This document shows positions 14,480 to 22,577 of a stretch of 36,555 nt of DNA, piece by piece. The position numbers were made by a program, and so were the translations under genes. Under the pieces are notes generated by a model. It was not told the DNA's origin, did no database searches, and worked only from the letters and a program-made list of their open reading frames with translations. Every line of letters starts with the position of its first letter. Within the stretch, counting starts at the first letter, position 1. This DNA is from Oscillospiraceae bacterium (GTDB lineage: Bacteria > Bacillota > Clostridia > Oscillospirales > Acutalibacteraceae), in contig JAISYX010000045.1 of NCBI GenBank assembly GCA_031269595.1, positions 1 to 36,555 on the forward strand. Reading direction: 5' to 3'.

Positions 14480-16003
14480 TTAGCTCCAGTATTTTCTGTC
14501 CAAGCTGCGGTACTGTATAGCCTCGGCTATATGCGAGCTTGCAAGCTTCTCTTCACCCTCTAAGTCGGCTATGGTGCGGGCTACCTTCAATATCCTGTCA
14601 AAGGCACGGCCGGAGAGGCCAAGGGTGTCAAAGGCTGTGTTTAACAGCTTTGCCGCATCCTCTGTCATCTCACAGACTGTGCGTATTAAGGCGGGCGTGA
14701 TTCTGGCGTTGCAGGCTATGCCCGTGCCCTTGAACCGCTCCTGCTGTATTTGCCGCACCCTTGTTACACGCTTTCTAATCTCTGCTGAGGGCTCAGAATC
14801 CTGCTTGCGTGAGAGGCTTGCATAATCCACAGGCGGCACCTCTATATGTATATCCAGCCTATCCAGCAGAGGGCCGGATATTCTGGAGAGATACTGGCTC
14901 ACTGCGTTTTTGGAGCAGCTGCATGCCTTTGTTGGGTGCCCGAAGAAGCCGCATTTGCAGGGGTTCATAGCGGCCACAAGCATAACCGAGCAGGGATATG
15001 TAATGCGCCCCGCCGCTCTGGATATGGTTATCTGCCCATCCTCCAACGGCTGGCGCAGTATTTCCATGGCGTATTTGCTAAACTCCGGCAGCTCATCTAA
15101 AAAGAGCACGCCGTTATGTGAGAGTGAGATTTCCCCTGGCCTTGGCACAGTTCCTCCACCTGAAATTGAAGTGGGTGAGGCGTTATGGTGAGGTGAGCGG
15201 AAGGGCGGCTTGCTTATAAGGGGCACTCCTGAGGGCAAAACCCCCGCTATGGAGTGTATTTTGGTGGTCTCTATGCTCTCTTCAAAGCTTAAATCTGGGA
15301 GTATAGAGGGTATGCGCTTGGCCAGCATACTCTTGCCTGAGCCCGGCGGCCCTATAAGCAGGACATTGTGTCCGCCTGCGGTTGCAACCTCAAGCGCACG
15401 CTTTGCCTCCTTCTGGCCTCTTACCTCGGCAAAGTCGGGGAGTAGCTCCCCTGTCTGTGTAAAGTATGTATCCGGCTTAGCGGCTGGGATTAGCCGTTCC
15501 CCGCTTGTGTGCAGAATAAGCTCATCTACAGTTTTAACGGGGATAACCTCTATGCCCTCAACCACAGAGGCCTCAGGGGCATTCTCTGCGGGTATGAAGA
15601 TGGTTTTAAGGCCTATATCCTTTGCCTCAATGGTCATGGGGAGCACGCCGTCCACCTTCCTGACCCTGCCGTCAAGGGAGAGCTCGCCTATAAAGGCACA
15701 GCTCTGCGGCGGGGGCGTAATCTGCCTATGAGCCGAAAGGATAGCCATGAGCACGGGCAAATCATAAATTGAGCCCACCTTGCGTATATCAGCAGGGGCA
15801 AGGTTGACCGTTATGCGGTTAACGGGGAAGTCGTAGCCGCAGTTTTTAATGGCCGCACGCACCCTGTCACGGGATTCCTTAACGGCTGTATCGGGCAGAC
15901 CCACTGTCTCGTACATGGGCATACCCTGGGAAATGTCAACCTCTACCTCAACAGGAAAGGCGTTAATGCCATAAAGACCCATACTCATAAGTTTAGCGAA
16001 CAA
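14480..16003 (-). CDS. YifB/ComM family AAA+ Mg-chelatase-like protein
   Basis: 507 aa when started at the TTG at 16001-16003, which follows AGGAGGG at 7 bases and gives the family start FAKLMSMGLYG. The upstream ATG would add 25 residues without an SD. It has an N-terminal ChlI/Lon-like domain about 10-160, then a Mg-chelatase AAA+ domain with Walker A GPPGSGKS (about 218-225) and Walker B GVLFLDE (about 298-304). A Cys cluster follows (MNPCKCGFFGHPTKACSCSK), then a C-terminal domain with the sensor region FDRILKVARTIADL. ComM, the best-studied member, is a hexameric helicase aiding branch migration in natural transformation; the role in Clostridia is less certain. Single gene. Confidence 0.93.
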   Translation of the reverse strand: MFAKLMSMGLYGINAFPVEVEVDISQGMPMYETVGLPDTAVKESRDRVRAAIKNCGYDFPVNRITVNLAPADIRKVGSIYDLPVLMAILSAHRQITPPPQSCAFIGELSLDGRVRKVDGVLPMTIEAKDIGLKTIFIPAENAPEASVVEGIEVIPVKTVDELILHTSGERLIPAAKPDTYFTQTGELLPDFAEVRGQKEAKRALEVATAGGHNVLLIGPPGSGKSMLAKRIPSILPDLSFEESIETTKIHSIAGVLPSGVPLISKPPFRSPHHNASPTSISGGGTVPRPGEISLSHNGVLFLDELPEFSKYAMEILRQPLEDGQITISRAAGRITYPCSVMLVAAMNPCKCGFFGHPTKACSCSKNAVSQYLSRISGPLLDRLDIHIEVPPVDYASLSRKQDSEPSAEIRKRVTRVRQIQQERFKGTGIACNARITPALIRTVCEMTEDAAKLLNTAFDTLGLSGRAFDRILKVARTIADLEGEEKLASSHIAEAIQYRSLDRKYWS

Positions 16004-16081
16004 TGCAATGCCCTCCTGACCTGATTTATAATTGGGTATCTCTAAAAAACGTGTCATGATAAGGACACATAGAGACATTTA

Positions 16082-16110
16082 ATTGTATTACATTTCTTAA
16101 ATTTATTCAA
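16082..16110 (-). promoter_or_regulatory. SigA promoter of the YifB gene
   Basis: Minus-strand TTGAAT (16105-16110), 17 bases, TACAAT (16082-16087). Confidence 0.7.
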
Positions 16111-16130
16111 GTGATATGCTGTAAATTATT

Positions 16131-16169
16131 AAAAAAGTGCCGCAACCGGTGTGAATCTCCGTTTGCGGC
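16131..16169 (-). terminator. Intrinsic terminator after the LRR_5 gene
   Basis: GCCGCAAACGG and CCGGTTGCGGC (minus strand) form a stem of about 11 bp with one mismatch, followed by ACTTTTTT. Confidence 0.8.
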
Positions 16170-16178
16170 CTTTATTGT

Positions 16179-17132
16179 TTATGCGGGACAGTATTTTAAT
16201 GCGGGGAGAGGCTCTGCGAGCTTAAGCTTGCGCTGCCTTTTTTGCAGCTTTTTACGCTTTAGCTTTGCACCGCAAGCGGGGCAGAGCTTATATTTAAAGT
16301 AATTGCCTGCCTGGAATACAGCACCTTCTTTAGTTTCTTTAGGCCTTGTACCCTCTAATGGAGTCCCATGGAATATAATATCAACAGCTTTTTCACATAA
16401 GCTATCTCGAGCTTGTCCAACAGCTTCGTTGAATATCTCTTGTAAAATTCTGACAGCCTCGGGAGGTAAAAATGGCAATACTGAGGAAACAAACACACCC
16501 ATATATGCACCTAATGTTAGATTCAAAATAACACCAGTTGCAACAGAAACCAACGTAATCAGGAACTTTTTATGTTTTTTACACCAGTTAAATACGCCTC
16601 TGCCCATATTCAACAAACCTTCTACAACTTTTTGTATGCCCCCCTGATTGTAAATCTTATTTTCATCAACAACAAGCCGAATGGTTGTCTCTTCCAGCTG
16701 ATTGTTGTAAGCAAAAGCTCCATCGTCAAATTTAAAGCTTTTGCCTGAAATTTCAATCTGTTTTAAATTTTCGCAACGAGTAAAAGCCGATTTGCCAATA
16801 TAAACATTGTTCTGCGGTAACTCCCACTCTAATTTGTAAATGCCTGTATTTGCAAATGCGAAGTCACCGATATAGCTTATCTTGGAATTTTTGCTGAAAT
16901 GCACTACCTGAAGCTCTTTGTGGTTAAAGAAAACCCCTGTGCTTATTGCCGTAATTTCATCAGGCATATCAAAGACACGCTTGTTCCCTGTGTATTCAAT
17001 CAGAACACCGGGGTCATTAGGGTCGGTCTTGTAATCCTTTGGAGCTTCCGAAACGGGACTGGGCGGCTCTTTTGTGGTCTCCTCTTTGGCTGGCATAATT
17101 ATAGTGACGTCACCCTTTAAATAATTCGACAT
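16179..17132 (-). CDS. LRR_5 (BspA-like) protein with membrane segment and C-terminal Cys motif, 317 aa
   Basis: ATG at 17132 follows AAAGGAAG at 8 bases; an internal Met (MPAKEE, residue 13) is an alternative. Residues about 40-150 hold BspA-type leucine-rich repeats (VFFNHKELQVVHFSKNSKIS, then IGDFAFANTGIYKLEWELP and IGKSAFTRCENLKQIEIS). Two hydrophobic stretches at about 190-230 (FLITLVSVATGVILNLTLGA) would cross the membrane or bind it. The end has LCPACGAKLKRKK and finishes KYCPA, which looks like a zinc ribbon lacking its last cysteine. No signal peptide is seen, so the LRR part may be cytoplasmic. It is divergent from a small XRE regulator, with paired operator-like repeats between. 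Function unknown. Confidence 0.7.
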   Translation of the reverse strand: MSNYLKGDVTIIMPAKEETTKEPPSPVSEAPKDYKTDPNDPGVLIEYTGNKRVFDMPDEITAISTGVFFNHKELQVVHFSKNSKISYIGDFAFANTGIYKLEWELPQNNVYIGKSAFTRCENLKQIEISGKSFKFDDGAFAYNNQLEETTIRLVVDENKIYNQGGIQKVVEGLLNMGRGVFNWCKKHKKFLITLVSVATGVILNLTLGAYMGVFVSSVLPFLPPEAVRILQEIFNEAVGQARDSLCEKAVDIIFHGTPLEGTRPKETKEGAVFQAGNYFKYKLCPACGAKLKRKKLQKRQRKLKLAEPLPALKYCPA

Positions 17133-17160
17133 ATTGCAGACTTCCTTTCACATTTTTCTC

Positions 17161-17189
17161 AGTATACCGCAAATTGCAGTATTTGTCAA
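17161..17189 (-). promoter_or_regulatory. SigA promoter of the LRR_5 gene
   Basis: Minus-strand TTGACA (17184-17189), 17 bases, TATACT (17161-17166): a near-consensus promoter. Confidence 0.75.
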
Positions 17190-17206
17190 TACCTCAAAAT
17201 GCAGTA
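17170..17206. promoter_or_regulatory. Paired operator-like repeats in the LRR_5/XRE intergenic region
   Basis: CAAATTGCAGTA (17170-17181) and CAAAATGCAGTA (17195-17206) are direct repeats 25 bp apart. One fills the spacer of the LRR_5 promoter and the other sits just upstream of its -35 box. That placement fits repression by the adjacent XRE protein, but it is an inference. Confidence 0.5.
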
Positions 17207-17233
17207 GTGTACAATTTATTTGGGTGATGTAAA

Positions 17234-17464
17234 ATGTACCGTCGTATACGAGACTTAAGGGAAGATGCAGATTTAACACAGAGCCAAATGGCAAAAATAC
17301 TCTCCTGCTCACAGCAGGTTTACAGCAATTATGAGCTTGGTCAGCGTGATATTCCCACAGACATATTAATTGCGCTGGCTCGATTTCATAAAACAAGCGC
17401 AGATTATATTCTTGAGATTACCGATGATAAGAGCTCAGATAAAACAACAATCGGCCGCCCATAA
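17234..17464 (+). CDS. XRE family (Cro/CI-type) transcriptional regulator, 76 aa
   Basis: A single HTH_3 domain fills residues 3-62: IRDLREDADLTQSQMAKIL, then the recognition helix region CSQQVYSNYELGQRDIP and the final helix LARFHKTSADYILEITD. These short XRE proteins usually control neighbouring genes. ATG at 17234 follows GGGTGAT. TACAAT at 17210-17215 may be its -10 box, but no good -35 is seen. It probably represses the divergent LRR_5 gene and itself through the repeats at 17170-17206. Confidence 0.9.
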   Translation: MYRRIRDLREDADLTQSQMAKILSCSQQVYSNYELGQRDIPTDILIALARFHKTSADYILEITDDKSSDKTTIGRP

Positions 17465-17488
17465 AAACAGGGCGGCCGATTAATTTTA
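17450..17488. terminator. Bidirectional terminator between the XRE gene and rplQ
   Basis: ATCGGCCGCCC (17450-17460) and GGGCGGCCGAT (17470-17480) form a perfect 11-bp stem followed by TAATTTT on the plus strand. On the minus strand TTGTTGTTTT follows, so it can also end the ribosomal operon. The stop codon of the XRE gene is inside the hairpin. Confidence 0.8.
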
Positions 17489-17494
17489 AAATGC

Positions 17495-17836
17495 TCAGAC
17501 CAACTCAATAATCGCCATTTCGGCGGCGTCGCCTCTTCTGGGGCCGATTTTTATAATGCGGGTATATCCGCCGTTACGTCCCTCATACTTAGGCGCAATT
17601 TCTTTAAATAACTTAGAGGACACGTCCTCCTTGGTTATAAAGGAGAATACATATCTCTTATTAGCGAGTGTATCTGTCTTTGCTATTGTAATAAGCTTTT
17701 CGGCAATAGAACGAACCTCCTTTGCCCGTGTTACGGTTGTTTCTATTCTGCCGTTTTCAAGCAAAAATGTAACAAGCCCACGCAGCATAGCCAATCTGGC
17801 CGAGGTTGCCCTGCCTAGCTTTCTTTTTCCGGACAT
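17495..17836 (-). CDS. rplQ: 50S ribosomal protein L17
   Basis: 113 aa, usual length. The start [20 protein letters not shown] and the later block [20 protein letters not shown] are diagnostic of L17, which binds 23S rRNA near the exit-tunnel side of the large subunit. It is the last gene of the alpha operon, as in most bacteria, 29 bp after rpoA and just before the terminator at 17450-17488. Confidence 0.97.
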   Translation of the reverse strand: MSGKRKLGRATSARLAMLRGLVTFLLENGRIETTVTRAKEVRSIAEKLITIAKTDTLANKRYVFSFITKEDVSSKLFKEIAPKYEGRNGGYTRIIKIGPRRGDAAEMAIIELV

Positions 17837-17865
17837 CTAATCTCACTCCTTGCTTACTAGAATTA

Positions 17866-18819
17866 TTATTCGTCTTCTTTTCTAAGGTTATAACCCAGTG
17901 CTATAAGCTTGTTAACAACCTCTTCAAGGCTCTTGCGGCCAAGGTTGCGCACCTTCATCATATCCTCTTCAGTGCGGTTTGTTAAATCCTCCACCGTGTT
18001 AATGCCGGCACGCTTGAGGCAGTTAAAGGAACGAACCGAGAGGTCTAACTCCTCTATGGTCATCTCCAAAACCTTTTCTCTGCCCTTTGAAGCAGTCTCT
18101 ACCATAATCTCTGCTCCCTGACCCTTATCAGAAAGGTCAACAAACAGGTTAAGGTGCTCGGTTAATACCTTAGCCGAGAGCGAAACAGCCTCCTGTGCGC
18201 CTATAACCCCATTGGTTTCAACCTCTAAGGTTAACTTATCAAAGTTTGTTATGTTGCCAACACGTGTGTTTTCAACTGTATAGTTTACCTTAACAACAGG
18301 TGTGAAGATGGAATCCACGGGCAGCAGGCCTATAATATCCTGATTATGCCCTGCACGGCTGCGTTCGCCCGGAACATAGCCTCTGCCCCTTTCCAGGGTG
18401 ATTTCCATATTAAGCTTGGCATCCTCTGCAAGGGTGGCTATGTGCAGCTCCGGATTAAGGATTTCAACCTCACTGTCCTTTTTAATGGAACCGGCAACAA
18501 CCTCGCCTTCGCCCGCTGCCTCTATATAAACAACCTTTTCCTCATCGCCGTGCAAACGGCAAATAAGATTTTTGATGTTTAAGATAATTTCGGCTACATC
18601 CTCTTTAACCCCGGGAATGGTCGAAAACTCGTGAAGCACGCCCTCTACCTTAATAGAACTGGCTGCAACACCCGGGAGAGAATTGAGCAGAACACGCCTG
18701 AGGGAATTCCCCAAGGTGGTGCCATAACCAGGCTCCAGCGGTTCAACCACAAATTTGCCGAAGGTACCTTCTTGTGAAAGCTCAACAGTTTCTATTCTGG
18801 GCTTCTCAATCTCTATCAA
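17866..18819 (-). CDS. rpoA: RNA polymerase alpha subunit
   Basis: 317 aa. The N-terminal assembly domain (about 1-228) has the [20 protein letters not shown] block that makes the alpha dimer and contacts beta and beta'. The C-terminal domain (about 245-310) has the helix-hairpin-helix segment [20 protein letters not shown] that binds UP elements and activators. The start codon is TTG (18817-18819), preceded by GGAGG at 7 bases. It lies between rpsD and rplQ in the alpha operon. An 87-bp gap separates it from rpsD and shows no obvious hairpin. Confidence 0.97.
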   Translation of the reverse strand: MIEIEKPRIETVELSQEGTFGKFVVEPLEPGYGTTLGNSLRRVLLNSLPGVAASSIKVEGVLHEFSTIPGVKEDVAEIILNIKNLICRLHGDEEKVVYIEAAGEGEVVAGSIKKDSEVEILNPELHIATLAEDAKLNMEITLERGRGYVPGERSRAGHNQDIIGLLPVDSIFTPVVKVNYTVENTRVGNITNFDKLTLEVETNGVIGAQEAVSLSAKVLTEHLNLFVDLSDKGQGAEIMVETASKGREKVLEMTIEELDLSVRSFNCLKRAGINTVEDLTNRTEEDMMKVRNLGRKSLEEVVNKLIALGYNLRKEDE

Positions 18820-18906
18820 TCAAAACCCTCCTTGTAACTCATGACAGATTAATTATTAACCTGCCTGAAAAATATTTCTTCCGGTACATTAACATCCTAT
18901 GATGCT

Positions 18907-19530
18907 TTATTTAGAATACAACTCGACTATGAGTGTCTCCTGAACATCCAGGTCTATGTCCTCACGCTCAGGCAAAGCAATAACCTTGCCCTCAAGCTTT
19001 TCTGTGTCACGATCCAACCACTTAACAACAGGTCTTGCGGTATTTTCCAGAATAGCCTGGAACTTTGCGCTCTCCTTGCTCTTTGGGCGGATAGAAACAA
19101 CCTCGCTTATTTTTGTGAGATATGAGGGTATGTTAACACGTCTGCCATTAACGTTAAAGTGACCGTGCACAACAAGCTGTCTTGCCTCTGCTCTGGAGGA
19201 AGCCCAGCCAAGGCGGTAAACCACGTTATCCAAGCGGCTTTCAAGTATTCTAAGCAGGTTTTCGCCTGTAATACCCTGTTTGCGGGTAGCCATCTCATAA
19301 TACTTGGCAAACTGACTCTCTAACACGCCGTAATAGCGTCTTGTCATTTGCTTTGCACGGAGCTGAACTCCATACTCAGAGGCCTTTTTGCGTCCCTGAC
19401 CATGCTGGCCCGGGGCATAAGCTCTGCGGTTAATCGCACATTTATCTGTATAGCAGCGGTCTCCTTTTAAGAAGAGCTTTTGCCCCTCACGGCGGCAAAG
19501 TCTGCATACAGCACCTGTATATCTAGCCAT
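18907..19530 (-). CDS. rpsD: 30S ribosomal protein S4, zinc (C+) form
   Basis: 207 aa. S4 nucleates assembly of the 16S 5' domain. The N-terminus has four cysteines (CRLC near 9-12, then C26 and C31 in DRCYTDKC), the zinc-binding form. The S4 RNA-binding domain follows (about 97-160, [20 protein letters not shown]). In many bacteria S4 represses its own operon. Its place between rpsK and rpoA is normal. Confidence 0.97.
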   Translation of the reverse strand: MARYTGAVCRLCRREGQKLFLKGDRCYTDKCAINRRAYAPGQHGQGRKKASEYGVQLRAKQMTRRYYGVLESQFAKYYEMATRKQGITGENLLRILESRLDNVVYRLGWASSRAEARQLVVHGHFNVNGRRVNIPSYLTKISEVVSIRPKSKESAKFQAILENTARPVVKWLDRDTEKLEGKVIALPEREDIDLDVQETLIVELYSK

Positions 19531-19557
19531 CTATTGATTGCACCTCCTAGTTTAAAA

Positions 19558-19962
19558 TTAAACACGACGCCTTTTAGGCGGACGGCATCCGTTATGTGGA
19601 ATAGGGGTAACGTCCTTAATTAAAGTTACCTCAAGGCCTGTTGTTTGAAGCGCACGAATTGCGGCCTCTCTGCCGGAGCCAGGGCCCTTAACAAAAACCT
19701 TTACCGTCTTCATTCCATGCTCCATGGCAGCCTTTGCAGCCGTTTCGGCAGCAGACTGAGCCGCAAAGGGCGTGGATTTTCTGGAGCCCCTAAAACCCAA
19801 TTCACCTGCACTTGCCCACGAGATAGCGTTGCCTTGAACGTCTGTTATCGTGACGATAGTGTTGTTAAAGGTGGACTGGATGTGAGCGGCACCCGCTTCT
19901 ATATTCTTACGCTCACGGCGTCTGCGGGTAACAGTGGTTTTTTTACCGGTCTGTTTTGCCAT
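19558..19962 (-). CDS. rpsK: 30S ribosomal protein S11
   Basis: 134 aa from the ATG at 19960-19962 ([20 protein letters not shown]). Upstream in-frame ATGs at 19974 and 19992 lack an SD and lie outside the family start. Diagnostic blocks are [18 protein letters not shown] and the C-terminus [16 protein letters not shown]11 is part of the platform that holds the 3' end of 16S rRNA near the mRNA Shine-Dalgarno helix. Confidence 0.96.
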   Translation of the reverse strand: MAKQTGKKTTVTRRRRERKNIEAGAAHIQSTFNNTIVTITDVQGNAISWASAGELGFRGSRKSTPFAAQSAAETAAKAAMEHGMKTVKVFVKGPGSGREAAIRALQTTGLEVTLIKDVTPIPHNGCRPPKRRRV

Positions 19963-20054
19963 TTTTGACACCATGTGTCGGAAGGCCCGCACACCAACAG
20001 CTTTAAAAGCCTTAGGTATGCGCCTGCAACGACACTTTCCTTTCTTTCAAAACT

Positions 20055-20423
20055 TTACTTCTTCTTGTTGGCGATAGTCTTTTTAGGACCTTTTCTTGTG
20101 CGGGCGTTTGTTTTTGAACGCTGGCCACGCACAGGCAAGCCCTTTCTGTGGCGAACGCCCCTGTAGCACTGAATTTCGATTAATCTCTTAATATCTAACG
20201 CTACATTTCGGCGAAGGTCTCCCTCCACCGTATAATTACTGTCTATAATATCTCTCAGCTTTGCAACATCATCCTCCGATAAATCTCTAACTCGAGTATC
20301 GGGACTAACGCCTGTGGCTGCTAAAATATCACTTGCAGACTTACGACCTATGCCAAAGATATATGTGAGTCCTATTTCAACCCTTTTGTCTCTGGGCAGG
20401 TCAACACCGGCTATACGAGCCAT
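20055..20423 (-). CDS. rpsM: 30S ribosomal protein S13
   Basis: 122 aa. It begins [20 protein letters not shown], has the helix-two-turn-helix segment [19 protein letters not shown] and a basic tail ([20 protein letters not shown]) that reaches toward P-site tRNA. S13 in the head of the small subunit bridges to L5. First 30S gene of the alpha operon after rpmJ. Confidence 0.97.
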   Translation of the reverse strand: MARIAGVDLPRDKRVEIGLTYIFGIGRKSASDILAATGVSPDTRVRDLSEDDVAKLRDIIDSNYTVEGDLRRNVALDIKRLIEIQCYRGVRHRKGLPVRGQRSKTNARTRKGPKKTIANKKK

Positions 20424-20455
20424 AGTCTAATGCACCTCCATGAATTTTCTTGTCA

Positions 20456-20569
20456 TTAACCCTGACGCTGTTTGTGCTTGGGGTTTTCGCATATAACCAT
20501 AATGCGCCCCTTGCGCTTGATGATTTTGCACTTTTCGCAAATCTTTTTAACAGAAGGCCTGACTTTCAT
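20456..20569 (-). CDS. rpmJ: 50S ribosomal protein L36, zinc form
   Basis: 37 aa, a gene easily missed for its size. It begins [20 protein letters not shown] and ends [13 protein letters not shown]; the CxxC pair, third Cys and His form the zinc site of the C+ L36 type. Start ATG at 20567-20569, stop TAA at 20456-20458. Its position between infA and rpsM is canonical. Confidence 0.96.
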   Translation of the reverse strand: MKVRPSVKKICEKCKIIKRKGRIMVICENPKHKQRQG

Positions 20570-20605
20570 TTCTGTAAATACCTCCTAAATTATTCAAAAG
20601 GATGG

Positions 20606-20824
20606 TTATTTTGAACGCCATGTTATACGACCCTTAGAGAGGTCGTAGGGCGACATTTCAACCGTTACCTTATCCCCCGGGAGTATGCGTATGAAGTTCA
20701 TGCGCAGCTTACCGGAGATGTGTGCCAATATTTGGTGCCCATTGGGCAGCTTAACCTTAAATGTGGCGTTAGGCAAAGCCTCTTCCACTATACCCTCAAT
20801 TTCGATTACATCTTCTTTTGACAA
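20606..20824 (-). CDS. infA: Translation initiation factor IF-1
   Basis: 72 aa, exact family length. An OB-fold protein ([20 protein letters not shown], later [20 protein letters not shown] and [12 protein letters not shown]) that occupies the ribosomal A site during initiation and helps IF-2 and IF-3. It lies between the KOW-protein gene and rpmJ. Confidence 0.97.
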   Translation of the reverse strand: MSKEDVIEIEGIVEEALPNATFKVKLPNGHQILAHISGKLRMNFIRILPGDKVTVEMSPYDLSKGRITWRSK

Positions 20825-20883
20825 AGTTTATAACCCCCAATCAGATGTTACGGGGAATGCTTAAAATTGAAAATCTGTTCCAA

Positions 20884-21144
20884 TTATTCAGCCTTAGCCC
20901 CACTAGCCGTGAGTTCATTTATAGCACGCCTCAAGCTCCTGTTGGTGTTTAGAGCCTCTGCTCCAAGCACATTGCTTGTGGCCGCCACGTGAACCGTGTT
21001 CTTCTTCTTCGGCCGCTCTATCGGTCTCCGCTTGCCGTCTGCCAGCAGGAGCTCACGCTCCCCTACTTCCAGCACTGCGAAAAACGCATTTTTATCTCTG
21101 CCTGCTTTGGCAAGAACTATGCTTCCCTTTTTAATCTCTGCCAT
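20884..21144 (-). CDS. KOW-domain RNA-binding protein (L14e-like)
   Basis: 86 aa. The first half has a KOW-like beta-barrel (IKKGSIVLAKAGRDKNAFFA then VLEVGERELLLADGKRRPIE) followed by a conserved basic strand (RPKKKNTVHVAAT) and a helical tail. Proteins of this type, related to archaeal and eukaryotic L14e, are regularly found between map and infA in Clostridia and Bacilli. A role in ribosome function or biogenesis is expected from the context but not established. Confidence 0.88.
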   Translation of the reverse strand: MAEIKKGSIVLAKAGRDKNAFFAVLEVGERELLLADGKRRPIERPKKKNTVHVAATSNVLGAEALNTNRSLRRAINELTASGAKAE

Positions 21145-21160
21145 AATTGAACACCCTTTC

Positions 21161-21913
21161 TCAATCTGGCCTTGTCATGATAACAGGGCCTTCTGAGGTT
21201 ATTGCAATTGTGTGCTCAAAATGTGCCGAGAGACTGCCGTCTATTGTTTTAACAGTCCAGCCGTCAGGAAGCTCCTTAACCCCTGCCTTGCCTGCGTTAA
21301 TCATGGGTTCGATTGCCAGCGTCATACCCTTAACCAAGCGTATGCCTCTGCCCGATGTTCCAAAATTTGGGACGCTTGGGTCTTCATGTAAGTCCGCACC
21401 CACTCCGTGGCCGACGTACCTGCGTACCACCGAGTAGCCGCGTTCTTCAACATACCTTTGCACCGCACTGCCTATATCGCCTATGCGTCCGCCCTCTCTG
21501 GCCGCCTTGATTCCCTCATAAAGAGATTCCTGTGTGGCCGTGAGCAAGGCCTGTGCTTCGGGCGAAATCTGCCCGCAGGGGAAGGTTGCAGCGTTGTCTC
21601 CGTGATAGCCTTTTAAGTAGGCTCCAACGTCTACGCTGACTATATCTCCCGCCTTGAGTACGGTTTTTTTGTCTGGTATGCCATGGATAACTGTATCGTT
21701 TATTGATATACATGCGCTGCCGGGATAACCGTCATAATTGAGGAAGCTAGGCTTAGCTCCGGCCCCCTCAATATATTTTCTAACGGCCTTATCAATTTGC
21801 TCCGTTGTGACCCCTGGCTCAACCATTTCACCGGCTAAGCGCAGTGCCCTTGCGGAAAGGATGCAGGCCTCACGCATTAATTCAAGCTCCTTGCTTGTTT
21901 TGAGCTGAATCAT
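21161..21913 (-). CDS. map: Methionine aminopeptidase, type I
   Basis: 250 aa. It removes the initiator Met from nascent proteins, acting at the tunnel exit. The five metal ligands are visible in their motifs: VDVGA, GYHGDNAATF, VGHGVG, LAIEPM and FEHTIAIT. It is the short type Ia form without an N-terminal extension. ATG at 21913 overlaps the adk stop codon by four bases (ATGA), so translational coupling is likely. Confidence 0.97.
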   Translation of the reverse strand: MIQLKTSKELELMREACILSARALRLAGEMVEPGVTTEQIDKAVRKYIEGAGAKPSFLNYDGYPGSACISINDTVIHGIPDKKTVLKAGDIVSVDVGAYLKGYHGDNAATFPCGQISPEAQALLTATQESLYEGIKAAREGGRIGDIGSAVQRYVEERGYSVVRRYVGHGVGADLHEDPSVPNFGTSGRGIRLVKGMTLAIEPMINAGKAGVKELPDGWTVKTIDGSLSAHFEHTIAITSEGPVIMTRPD

Positions 21914-22548
21914 ACATCTGCCCCCAACGCCTCAAACACAGCCTTAACATTGGCCTCAACGCTGCCCTTATCAGGGATTCTGCGAATAAGACCCTTTGCC
22001 TCATAATAGGCAATTAATGGCTCTGTTTGTGCATGATAAACCTTTAAACGCTCGTTTATCGTTTCTACAGTATCATCCTTGCGCTGTACAAGGGTGCCTC
22101 CGCATTTATCGCATACGCCCTCTACCACAGGTTTTTTGTTAACTATGTGGTAGGTTGCGCCGCATTCGGAGCATACACGGCGTCCGGAAAGGCGTTTGAT
22201 TATAACCTCGTCTTCAACCTCAAGGTCTATAACGTGGTCAATCTCAATGCCCATTGCATCCAGAGCCTCGGCCTGAGCTATAGTGCGCGGGAAGCCGTCT
22301 AATATATAACCGCCTGCGCAGTCACTCTGCGCCAGCCGCACCCTGATGATTTCTATAACGATTTCATCGGGGACAAGCAGGCCGTTATCCATATAGTATT
22401 TGGTCTTCTCGCCTATATCAGAGCCGCTTTTCAGCGCATCTCTAATGATGTTGCCTGTTGAAATTTGCGGAATGCTCCACTTTTCAGAAATGCGTTCCGC
22501 CTGTGTGCCCTTGCCGGCACCTGGTGCGCCCAGAAGTATGATATTCAT
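21910..22548 (-). CDS. adk: Adenylate kinase with zinc lid
   Basis: 212 aa. It converts ATP and AMP to two ADP. The P-loop is GAPGAGKGTQ at residues 7-16, the AMP site includes STGNIIRD and the GYILDGFPRT block, and the long lid carries CSECGATYH and CDKCGG, the four-cysteine zinc site of Gram-positive enzymes. It follows secY by 29 bp in the usual Firmicutes order. Confidence 0.97.
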   Translation of the reverse strand: MNIILLGAPGAGKGTQAERISEKWSIPQISTGNIIRDALKSGSDIGEKTKYYMDNGLLVPDEIVIEIIRVRLAQSDCAGGYILDGFPRTIAQAEALDAMGIEIDHVIDLEVEDEVIIKRLSGRRVCSECGATYHIVNKKPVVEGVCDKCGGTLVQRKDDTVETINERLKVYHAQTEPLIAYYEAKGLIRRIPDKGSVEANVKAVFEALGADV

Positions 22549-22577
22549 GACTATCCACTCCTTTATTTCGCTTTGAA

